DNA of 64,000 nt from positions 1-64,000 of the forward strand of contig NZ_JABKKJ010000009.1 of NCBI RefSeq assembly GCF_013166515.1, given 5' to 3'. Position numbers and translations under genes: made by a program. Source of the stretch: Xylanibacter caecicola (GTDB taxonomy: Bacteria; Bacteroidota; Bacteroidia; Bacteroidales; Bacteroidaceae). Shown here one piece after another: positions 18,601-25,865 of this stretch (position 1 is the first letter of the stretch; every line of letters begins with the position of its first letter). Below the pieces are notes generated by a model. It made no database searches. It was not told where the DNA came from and saw nothing but the letters and a program-made list of their open reading frames with translations.

Positions 18601-19503
18601 TTATTGTTTTATAATTCTTTGTATACTGTCTGCATGTGCCCACCGTTTATGTGACCACAACCAGTATTCCGGACATTCTTTTACGGTCTGTTCCAATTTA
18701 TGCATGTATGTTTCAGTGTAAGGATATGGTGTTCGACATTCATCCGAAGGCTGTAGATGCATAAAAGTCATATGATAGTGTCCTCTTTTCACTTTATTTA
18801 TGTCAAGATAGAGGAAAGCAGCGTTACATCGTTTTCCTAATATTTCTGCCCCACAGACCATGTCTGTTGGTTGGTTTAGAAATGTTATCCATTGGTTGTC
18901 TTCTGCATGGTGAGGACGTTGATCTGAAATAAACCCGATAAGGAAAGACTTTCCTGTCTTTCTCAGCGTTAATATATTCCTTACTGCTTCATTTTGCGAG
19001 AAAAGCATGCCGTTCCACCGGCTTCGTATCTTCAGCATAATGCGGTTTATTACAGGATTGGCAATATGGTGGTATATCTCTGCTGTTATTTTAGGACGGA
19101 TATAACATTTTTTTACTTCTTGTGCCCATTCCCAATTACCGTAATGTGACAGATATACGAATATCGGTATATCTTGTTTTGCAAGGTCTTCTACAATATC
19201 ACATCCATATATATTTACTCTTTTCCTCATTTCTTTATTGCTTATGTGCAACAATTTTACTGTTTCCACGAACAGGTCGCATATATGCAAATAGAATTTC
19301 TTTTCTATTTTTCTTATTTCTTTTTTTGTTTTGTCAGGAAAAGCATAGGTAAGATTTTTACGAATGGTTGTTTTACGATAGCGCAGTATATGGCACACGA
19401 AGAAGTGTGCACCACTGCTGATGATATATAGAATGTTTAAAGGTATTAATGCTACTATATATAGCATGGCGTATGTCAGTATGTATGATATTCTATTTAT
19501 CAT
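18601..19503 (-). CDS. Late lipid A acyltransferase (LpxL/HtrB family)
   Basis: A 300-residue inner-membrane acyltransferase that adds a secondary acyl chain to Kdo-lipid A. One N-terminal hydrophobic segment (about 5-40) anchors it. The catalytic HX4D/E motif is HYGNWEW, preceded by IPIFVYLS, and the second conserved region is GFISDQRPHHAEDNQWITFLNQPTDMVCGAEILGKRCNAAFLYLD. It overlaps the waaA gene by 11 bases, so both are translated from one mRNA. Confidence 0.9.
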   Translation of the reverse strand: MINRISYILTYAMLYIVALIPLNILYIISSGAHFFVCHILRYRKTTIRKNLTYAFPDKTKKEIRKIEKKFYLHICDLFVETVKLLHISNKEMRKRVNIYGCDIVEDLAKQDIPIFVYLSHYGNWEWAQEVKKCYIRPKITAEIYHHIANPVINRIMLKIRSRWNGMLFSQNEAVRNILTLRKTGKSFLIGFISDQRPHHAEDNQWITFLNQPTDMVCGAEILGKRCNAAFLYLDINKVKRGHYHMTFMHLQPSDECRTPYPYTETYMHKLEQTVKECPEYWLWSHKRWAHADSIQRIIKQ

Positions 19504-20785
19504 GTGTATCTATTATGCTTATAATCTGGTTAATTGGTACTCTGTTCTCGTATGTGTATTTTTTAGTTTCCTGTTTCAGTTCTTCATATATGCTGCTGTT
19601 TGCCTTGAGATGCCTGAACCATTTGTTTAGCTCATGTTTGTTTCTTATAATCATGCCTATTCCTTGTTCTTTTAGTAGTTTGGCTGTAGGTTGTCTTTGC
19701 GTGCATGGACCATAGGCAACAGGAATACCATAGGCAGCTGGCTCAACGACGCTATGCAGGTATTTAGTGAACCCACCACCAACGTAAGCCCATTTACAAT
19801 ATCTGTATATCTTTGCAAGTGAGCCGATAAAGTCAATTATAAGTGTTTGATATCTTGTGAAGTCTGTTTCAGTTGTACATTCAGAGTATAATATAGAGTA
19901 TCCGTCAAGATGAAATCTTATTTCGTTCAATCCTTCTTCACTTATTTCATGTGGAACAAAGATGAACTTTGTATCTTTGTTGCGGTTGGCAAGATATGAC
20001 ATTATGTTCAGATCTTTTTTGTCACTTATGCTTCCTGCAATGAATACCCCTTCTGTCTCTTGGCAAAATCGTTCGATTATCGCATTTTCGTAAGGCGTTT
20101 CTGCTATCGATATTGCATTGTTAAATAAAATATTTCCGGCTTTTATTCCATTGTTTATGCCTATCCTTGTAAGATTGTTTAAAGATTTGTTGTCTGTAAC
20201 AAAGACATTTGTGAATAATTTCAATGTATGTCGGTGCATTTTTCCATACGGCTTTAAATAGATGGAACTATCTTGTATTAAGGCAGAAATGAGAAATGTA
20301 GGTGTCTTTGTCTGTGACAGTTTGTTTATGTAGTTAACCCATATTTCAGACACGGCAAATATAGCAGCCTTAGGGTGAAAGGCTTTTATAAAATTACTGG
20401 CATTTCTCTCTGTATCAATAGGTAAAAGTAATATTTTGTCTATAAAATCCTTGTCTTGCCGATTGTGTTTCATGTATTTATATCCTGTTGTGGAGAAGAA
20501 GGTTACCACTATCTTGCAATTCCGTGTTTTCTTAATGTCCTGTATCAATGGACGTATTACGGCATATTCTCCTAAAGATGAGGCATGAAACCAATATGCG
20601 GGTTGTGTCTTGTTTATTTTTGACGCTTCTAATATAGTCTTATTGTCGTTACGTAATAGAATGAAATCTTTTGTCTTGTCATTTATAAAATGATATCTTG
20701 TCCACGACTGACGTTTCTTTAACAAGTTTAATATATTGCTAAAGGTTTTAATGCATACGTTATATATTTTATAATGGGTCAGCAT
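19493..20785 (-). CDS. waaA: Kdo transferase WaaA
   Basis: A 430-residue GT30 enzyme that adds Kdo to lipid A precursor at the inner membrane. The N-terminal acceptor-site motif with its catalytic glutamate is WFHASSLGEYAVIRPLI (about 65-81), followed by VVTFFSTTGYKYM; the donor domain shows AGSISDKKDLNIMSYLANRNKDTKFIFVPHE, AYVGGGFTKYLHSVVEPAAYGIPVAYGP. It is the first gene of the LPS cluster. No consensus -7 box is visible in the 65 bases between its start and the terminator of the upstream non-coding RNA, so expression may depend on read-through. Confidence 0.9.
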   Translation of the reverse strand: MLTHYKIYNVCIKTFSNILNLLKKRQSWTRYHFINDKTKDFILLRNDNKTILEASKINKTQPAYWFHASSLGEYAVIRPLIQDIKKTRNCKIVVTFFSTTGYKYMKHNRQDKDFIDKILLLPIDTERNASNFIKAFHPKAAIFAVSEIWVNYINKLSQTKTPTFLISALIQDSSIYLKPYGKMHRHTLKLFTNVFVTDNKSLNNLTRIGINNGIKAGNILFNNAISIAETPYENAIIERFCQETEGVFIAGSISDKKDLNIMSYLANRNKDTKFIFVPHEISEEGLNEIRFHLDGYSILYSECTTETDFTRYQTLIIDFIGSLAKIYRYCKWAYVGGGFTKYLHSVVEPAAYGIPVAYGPCTQRQPTAKLLKEQGIGMIIRNKHELNKWFRHLKANSSIYEELKQETKKYTYENRVPINQIISIIDTHDK

Positions 20786-20844
20786 TACTGTATTTACAGT
20801 CTATAGAACACCCGAGATTTGACTTTTTGTTTTTTATATAGGAT

Positions 20845-21291
20845 TTATAAAAAAAGAAACGGCGCGGGTATTCTGTACTCCTGCTTATCCCGGTTCCGAG
20901 GCTCTGGTAAACCTATACTGCAGAGATAAGCAACCAGTTAGCCCACGCCGGGAGATTAATACATGGAACAACGACATACCACAATCTTCATTCCAGACAA
21001 AAATCCGGATATGCTATTGATAATATTCGTGATCAGTGAAAATCACCCACGCAGACGTCCGATTGCATCTTCTTCAAGCAGTATTCGTTAATTTACCAGA
21101 TTTCCGAAACCTGAAGATAAGACGTTCGTAACGCCATTCCTCTGATGCTGCCGGATACATCTTCACGAGATGTTTGCGTTGTCATCAGAACCATCGATGT
21201 ATTGGAACTTAAAGTTCCTTGTAAACAATGCCTGTAATATTGGACATTGTTATAAACCCACATGCCCTATTTCAAGGCTAACTGGATTTTA
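20845..21291 (-). ncRNA. Candidate structured non-coding RNA / leader upstream of waaA
   Basis: A minus-strand transcript is delimited by a consensus promoter (21298-21329) and a structured 3' end. The 3' domain (about 20868-20953) pairs CGGCG-x-GGG with CCC-x-CGCCG as closing stem and TGCTTATC with GATAAGCA as inner 8-bp stem, then a T-rich run (TTTCTTTTTTT on the minus strand) as in intrinsic terminators. No long open frame fits. It is not tmRNA, RNase P RNA or SRP RNA by the conserved motifs I know. It could be an independent RNA (possibly a Bacteroidales-specific family such as Bacteroidales-1) or an attenuating leader of the waaA operon, which starts 65 bases further on. Confidence 0.6.
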
Positions 21292-21297
21292 TAGACA

Positions 21298-21329
21298 CAA
21301 AATTAAGTATTTATTTTTATATAGCCAAA
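21298..21329 (-). promoter_or_regulatory. Promoter of the non-coding RNA upstream of waaA
   Basis: On the minus strand TTTG (21326-21329) and TAATTTTG (21298-21305) are separated by exactly 20 bp, matching the Bacteroidota consensus. Transcription would begin near 21291 and run toward waaA. Confidence 0.75.
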
Positions 21330-21453
21330 ATAAAAACAGAAAATATCTTTGTCTCACTTTATCTGATATCAATTCTTGTTTCAACAGCTCCCATGCCAAT
21401 CTTTTGCCCCGCATGTTTTTACAATTTATCAATCCTTCCTGCGTTATGTATAT

Positions 21454-22701
21454 ATGAGAAAGCTTTTCACCTTATTAATATATATATATGCTGTGAGCGG
21501 ATATGCACAGCGTAATGAGATTTATGACAGTCGTATAGCGTCGCTTCAAGTCGTGGCGGGCGTCGACCGGCTGTCACTGCCGGTGGTGAGGCTTGGCAGT
21601 AATAATCCTAAGGACGTGATAAACATCAGTTTTGATGACCTTACACATACGTATCACAGATATACCTACGCCATAGAGCACTGCGAGGCAGACTGGTCTG
21701 TCTCTGATGCCCTGTTTCCCGCCGATTATATATCGGGCTTTTATGAAGGAAATACTATAGACGACAGTGAAGAGTCCGTAAATACCAATGTGTTGTACAC
21801 GCATTATTCGCTGCAGATTCCCAATGAAAGATGTCGTCTGAAGATGAGCGGCAATTACAGGCTGACCGTATACAATGAGAACGATGCAAACCGCCCGATG
21901 TTTTCTGCATGTTTTATGGTGGTGGAACCGTTGGTGGGCGTAAGCATGAGTGTATCGTCGAACACGGATGTGGATGTTAACAAGTCTCATCAGCAGGTGT
22001 CTATGCAGGCTGACTATCACGGTATAAATGTTACAAATCCCGCCACGCAGATAAAGACAGTGGTGATGCAGAACTTCAGGTGGGATAATGCCCGGATAAA
22101 CACACAGCCGCAGTATATAATGGCAAAGGGACTGAGGTGGCAGCACAACAGGGATCTTATCTTTGAGGCTGGCAACGAGTATCATAAATATGAGATACTG
22201 GACGTGTCGCATCCGACAATGGGCATAGACTTCATACGCTGGGACGGCAGGAACTATCACGTGTATCCGTTCGCCGATGAGCCGCGTCCCAATTATGTTT
22301 ATGATGAGGATGCAGACGGAGCCTTTTATATAAGAAACAGCGATAATGTGGAGAACAACCGCACGTCCGAATATGTTTTCGTACATTATATTCTGAAATG
22401 TCCGAAACGTTATGACGGTGATGTGTACATTAGCGGCGTATGGACAAACAACCGTTTCATACCGGAATACAAAATGGAGTATGACGACGCGGAACAGTGC
22501 TATAAAGCCGTGGTCATGCAGAAACAGGGATATTATTCTTATCAGTATCTTCTTGTGGGAAGCGACGGGGTTGCGCGTGTAATGCCTGAGGAGGGCAACT
22601 TCTATCAGACGGAGAACAAGTATCAGGCGCTTGTATATTTCAGAGGAACAGGTGAGCGTACCGACCGTCTTGTGGGGTATCAGCAGATACAGACAAGATA
22701 G
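21454..22701 (+). CDS. DUF5103 protein, type IX secretion system plug
   Basis: A 415-residue exported protein (signal peptide MRKLFTLLIYIYAVSGYAQ). It matches DUF5103, the domain of the Plug protein that closes the SprA translocon of the type IX secretion system in Bacteroidota. Seen are the N-terminal beta domain (LQVVAGVDRLSLPVVRLG, YAIEHCEADWSVSDAL) and the C-terminal domain (DGDVYISGVWTNN, GYYSYQYLL). The start at 21454 gives a normal signal peptide; the 26 upstream codons do not. It stands alone, not beside other T9SS genes. Confidence 0.85.
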   Translation: MRKLFTLLIYIYAVSGYAQRNEIYDSRIASLQVVAGVDRLSLPVVRLGSNNPKDVINISFDDLTHTYHRYTYAIEHCEADWSVSDALFPADYISGFYEGNTIDDSEESVNTNVLYTHYSLQIPNERCRLKMSGNYRLTVYNENDANRPMFSACFMVVEPLVGVSMSVSSNTDVDVNKSHQQVSMQADYHGINVTNPATQIKTVVMQNFRWDNARINTQPQYIMAKGLRWQHNRDLIFEAGNEYHKYEILDVSHPTMGIDFIRWDGRNYHVYPFADEPRPNYVYDEDADGAFYIRNSDNVENNRTSEYVFVHYILKCPKRYDGDVYISGVWTNNRFIPEYKMEYDDAEQCYKAVVMQKQGYYSYQYLLVGSDGVARVMPEEGNFYQTENKYQALVYFRGTGERTDRLVGYQQIQTR

Positions 22702-22818
22702 TGGCTGTTTCCGGAATGTTTTTATAATGCGGACAGCATTGTACAAAAAGGATATTTTAACAGTCTGAAATTAGTTTAAATCACTTCATTAACAAATTCA
22801 ACTCTAATTCAATACATT

Positions 22819-22956
22819 ATGATAGCAGCATTGATCATTTTCTTCTTATTTTGTTTATTTATAGCGGTTTCTGTTTCCGGTCCGGTGTTTTTAATAGGAC
22901 TTATCATCATATTGGCTATATGTTTTTACTTAGGAAATAAATATGGCTCAAAATGA
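22819..22956 (+). CDS. Small hydrophobic membrane peptide
   Basis: An ATG-to-TGA frame of 45 codons whose product is almost wholly hydrophobic, with two membrane-length stretches (about 2-20 and 22-40) separated by SGPV and ending in NKYGSK. It has no recognised family. Codon use is unremarkable. It sits 117 bases after the DUF5103 gene. The case rests on the clean double-helix pattern, so it is tentative. Confidence 0.4.
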   Translation: MIAALIIFFLFCLFIAVSVSGPVFLIGLIIILAICFYLGNKYGSK

Positions 22957-23270
22957 CAATGAGATGACTTCAATTATTAATGTCTCAATGAAAACATAAA
23001 TATAAGGCAAGAAAAAACAAAATACCGACAATAGAAGCATTGTTCACAGTGACTTGTTGCAACGATAGTAATTTATGTCCGCACGTAAGGGAGAAAACAG
23101 GTTGGCAGAAGCTAAAATGAAGTGTATGCTTTTGAATCGCTATACTAAAATGGGGGATGCCGATGGTGTATCAAAATAAGCTATAATTCGCGTTGTAGGG
23201 ACTTTACCTTTACTTTTATACGCAAAGGTAAAGTTCCTACAACGCGGATGATTGCTTCTTCTGACTTTGG
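22957..23270. other. Intergenic region with a 23-bp imperfect palindrome
   Basis: No gene is seen. The main feature is an inverted repeat at 23189-23211 and 23224-23246 (core GTTGTAGG.ACTTTACCTTT with its complement, one mismatch) that would form a long hairpin 25 bases beyond the stop of thrC, so it may end or protect the threonine operon mRNA. Confidence 0.6.
23189..23246. repeat. 23-bp inverted repeat after thrC
   Basis: Arms of 23 bp with a single internal mismatch surround a 12-base T/A-rich loop. It is too long for an ordinary terminator and has no T-tract, resembling the other palindromic intergenic elements at 674-751 and 31294-31380. Confidence 0.65.
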
Positions 23271-24572
23271 CTACCGTGACATTAAAAATGCCTTGAATGA
23301 TTTGAATTCCTTATAGAGTCCCACACTTTGTTTGGTTCCTTTCATAAACTCGGCAAGGCGTTCCGGTATTTCAACATGACTGTTTATGGCTTCTTCCACT
23401 GTCTCTTTGAACTTTGCAGGATGTGCCGTTTCGCAGAAGACGCCTGTTTCTCCGGCTTTCAACTCATTCTTTAGTGCCAGATATCCACATGCTCCGTGCG
23501 GATCGAGAATGTATTTATTATCATCGAAGCACTGTTTCATTGTCTCTTTTATTTCATCATCAGAGAACGAAGCACCGTTGATGCGCCCTTTTATCGTATC
23601 GTAATCGTTGCTGTACAAATCCATTATGCGCGCAAAATTACTTGGATCGCCCACATCCATGGCATTTGCAATGGTCTGAACACTTGGTTTTGGTTCATAG
23701 TTGCCTGTCTGCAGGTACTTGTAGAATATGTCATTGGCATTGTTTGCCGCAATGAAACGTTTTATCGGCAAGCCCATTTCCTGTCCGAACAAAGCCGCTG
23801 TGATGTTGCCGAAGTTACCGCTCGGAACGCATACCACCATGTTGTCTGCCGCATTTCTTTCCTTCATGCGTGCGTAGGCATTGAAGTAATAGAACGCTTG
23901 TGGAAGGAAACGCGCGACATTTATGGAGTTGGCAGACGTAAGTTTCATGTGCCTGTTCAATTCTTCATCCATAAATGCGTTTTTAACCAGTGCCTGGCAA
24001 TCATCAAACACACCGTCTATCTCGACAGCCGTTATGTTCTGTCCGAGAGTAGTAAACTGACTTTCCTGTATTCTGCTTACTTTTCCCTTCGGATACAGCA
24101 CATACACATGTATTCCCTCCACACCGAGGAAACCGTTTGCTACGGCCGAGCCGGTGTCACCGCTTGTTGCAACAAGAACGTTTACCGTCTCTTTACGTTC
24201 ACTTTCTATGAAATAACCGAGAAGGCGTGCCATAAACCGTGCCCCAACATCTTTGAAAGCCAATGTAGGTCCATGAAAAAGCTCGAGAGAATATATGCTG
24301 TCCGTAACTTTCATCACCGGACAGTCGAACGAAAGCGTATCACATACAATGTCTTTCAGAGCCTCTTCCTCCACATCTTCACCAAAGAAAGCGTCAGCCA
24401 CGGTACATGCAATTTCATGAAATGACATCTTGTCGATGTTGTCAAAAAACTCTTTCGGCAATGTCTTTATCTTTTCCGGCATGAACAGTCCTCTGTCCGA
24501 TGCCAGCCCTTTTACAACAGCTTCATGCAAAGATACGGAAGAAGCTCGGTTGTTTGTGCTATAATATCTCAT
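23271..24572 (-). CDS. thrC: Threonine synthase
   Basis: A 433-residue PLP enzyme converting O-phosphohomoserine to threonine. The PLP lysine is K107 in GPTLAFKDVGARF; the phosphate-binding loop is ATSGDTGSAVANGF, and SANSINVARFLPQ is the family's substrate motif. The N-terminal MRYYSTNNRASSVSLHEAV is typical of the E. coli-type (class I) enzyme. It is the last gene of a thrA-kinase-thrC operon. Confidence 0.95.
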   Translation of the reverse strand: MRYYSTNNRASSVSLHEAVVKGLASDRGLFMPEKIKTLPKEFFDNIDKMSFHEIACTVADAFFGEDVEEEALKDIVCDTLSFDCPVMKVTDSIYSLELFHGPTLAFKDVGARFMARLLGYFIESERKETVNVLVATSGDTGSAVANGFLGVEGIHVYVLYPKGKVSRIQESQFTTLGQNITAVEIDGVFDDCQALVKNAFMDEELNRHMKLTSANSINVARFLPQAFYYFNAYARMKERNAADNMVVCVPSGNFGNITAALFGQEMGLPIKRFIAANNANDIFYKYLQTGNYEPKPSVQTIANAMDVGDPSNFARIMDLYSNDYDTIKGRINGASFSDDEIKETMKQCFDDNKYILDPHGACGYLALKNELKAGETGVFCETAHPAKFKETVEEAINSHVEIPERLAEFMKGTKQSVGLYKEFKSFKAFLMSR

Positions 24573-24611
24573 TTGATTTGTTTTTTATAATTGAAAAATA
24601 AGCGGAAGCAT

Positions 24612-25853
24612 TCAAAACTTCATAAATTCGTTCATGAATTGTTCCATATAAAGCATTCCGTATGAACCCTTCTCGCAACTCTCCTCATCAAAAATACATA
24701 CACCGTCCGGCTCTATATTCGGATGCCATATTGCAAACGGAACCGGCTCCTTGACGTGCGTACGTATTTCAACGGGTGTGGGATGGTCGGGCAGGAGGGC
24801 GATGCACACCGGCTCATCCCATGTTTTCACCTTATTATATATAGAACCCACAATCTTGCTGTCAAGGTTTCTTATTGTCTGCATTTTAAGTTCAAGGTCA
24901 CCGTCATGCCCGGCTTCATCACTTGCCTCTATGTGAAGAAACACGAAATCATCAGACTTCAGAGCCTCAATCGCAGCTTCCGCCTTTCCTTCATAGTTGG
25001 TATTTGCAAGTCCGGTTGCCCCGTCTACCTTGATAATCTTTAATCCCGCATAGTGCCCGATACCACGTATCAGATCCACTGCCGATATCACCGACCCAGT
25101 CTTTACCTTTGTATATTTGTCTGCTATAGGCTCCATTTGCGGACGATATCCGCCACCCCAGGGCCATATACTGTTTGCCATATCCTTTCCTTCAGCCTTT
25201 CTTTCAATATTAAAAGGATGCTGTGCCAACAGCTCTTGCGATTTAAATATAAGTTCATTAAGCAGTTCCGCCGTTTCCGATGCGCTCATGCGCCCTTCCT
25301 CACAACGGTCTTCCCAACCCTTTTCCGGTTTTACCAGCAAACCTTTCCATTGCTCTTCCGGATGATCATGGGGTGGGGCACACTCTATATGCTTGCTTCC
25401 CCCTTTTACTATCAGCAGATGCCTGTATTGTGTTCCTGTTATAAAACGTATCTTCTCATTTCCAAGACGATTGTCAAGATAATGTATCAGTATGTCGCCT
25501 TCTTCCGTTTTCAGATGTCCACCGTGATGATTGATGATCTTACCGTCGGCAAGAGTGATGATATTACATCTCAATGCCAAGTCCTCTTCTTGCATTTCAT
25601 ACCCTATGGAAACAGCCTCGAGAGGTCCGCGCCCTTCATAAACCTTGTTAAGGTCATATCCCAAGATAGCGGTATTTGCCACTTCCGACCCGGGATGAAA
25701 GTTGTCCGGAATGGTTACAAGCTTCCCTGTTCTTCCCTCACGTGCCAATGTATCCATGTAAGGAGTTTCAACATGTTGCAGCAAAGTCTTTCCACCAAGC
25801 CGTCCGACATGGTGATCTGCCATACCGTCTCCTAATATAATAATGTGCTTCAT
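24612..25853 (-). CDS. ApgM-family phosphoglycerate mutase / proposed homoserine kinase
   Basis: A 413-residue metalloenzyme of the alkaline phosphatase superfamily close to archaeal-type 2,3-BPG-independent phosphoglycerate mutase. Metal-ligand motifs are ILGDGMADH at the N-terminus, GSEVANTAILGYD with the catalytic serine-like position, VFLHIEASDEAGHDGD and ALLPDHPTPVEIRTHVKEPVPFAIW. Lying between thrA and thrC, in the place of thrB, it belongs to the subgroup that has been proposed to act as a non-orthologous homoserine kinase. That assignment is from genome context, not from a motif; a glycolytic mutase remains possible. Confidence 0.83.
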   Translation of the reverse strand: MKHIIILGDGMADHHVGRLGGKTLLQHVETPYMDTLAREGRTGKLVTIPDNFHPGSEVANTAILGYDLNKVYEGRGPLEAVSIGYEMQEEDLALRCNIITLADGKIINHHGGHLKTEEGDILIHYLDNRLGNEKIRFITGTQYRHLLIVKGGSKHIECAPPHDHPEEQWKGLLVKPEKGWEDRCEEGRMSASETAELLNELIFKSQELLAQHPFNIERKAEGKDMANSIWPWGGGYRPQMEPIADKYTKVKTGSVISAVDLIRGIGHYAGLKIIKVDGATGLANTNYEGKAEAAIEALKSDDFVFLHIEASDEAGHDGDLELKMQTIRNLDSKIVGSIYNKVKTWDEPVCIALLPDHPTPVEIRTHVKEPVPFAIWHPNIEPDGVCIFDEESCEKGSYGMLYMEQFMNEFMKF

Positions 25854-25865
25854 GTGCCTCTCCCT

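Noticed and set aside
20868..20953. SRP RNA, tmRNA or RNase P RNA
   Set aside because: The 3' domain lacks the SRP apical GGAAGG-type motif, the tmRNA tag and TPsiC end, and the RNase P GAGGAAAGTCC block.
21170..21457. Plus-strand frame of 95 codons upstream of the DUF5103 gene
   Set aside because: It runs antisense through the structured RNA and its promoter and resembles no protein.
21574..22746. Minus-strand frame of 390 codons opposite the DUF5103 gene
   Set aside because: Shadow of a well-supported gene with signal peptide and domain match.
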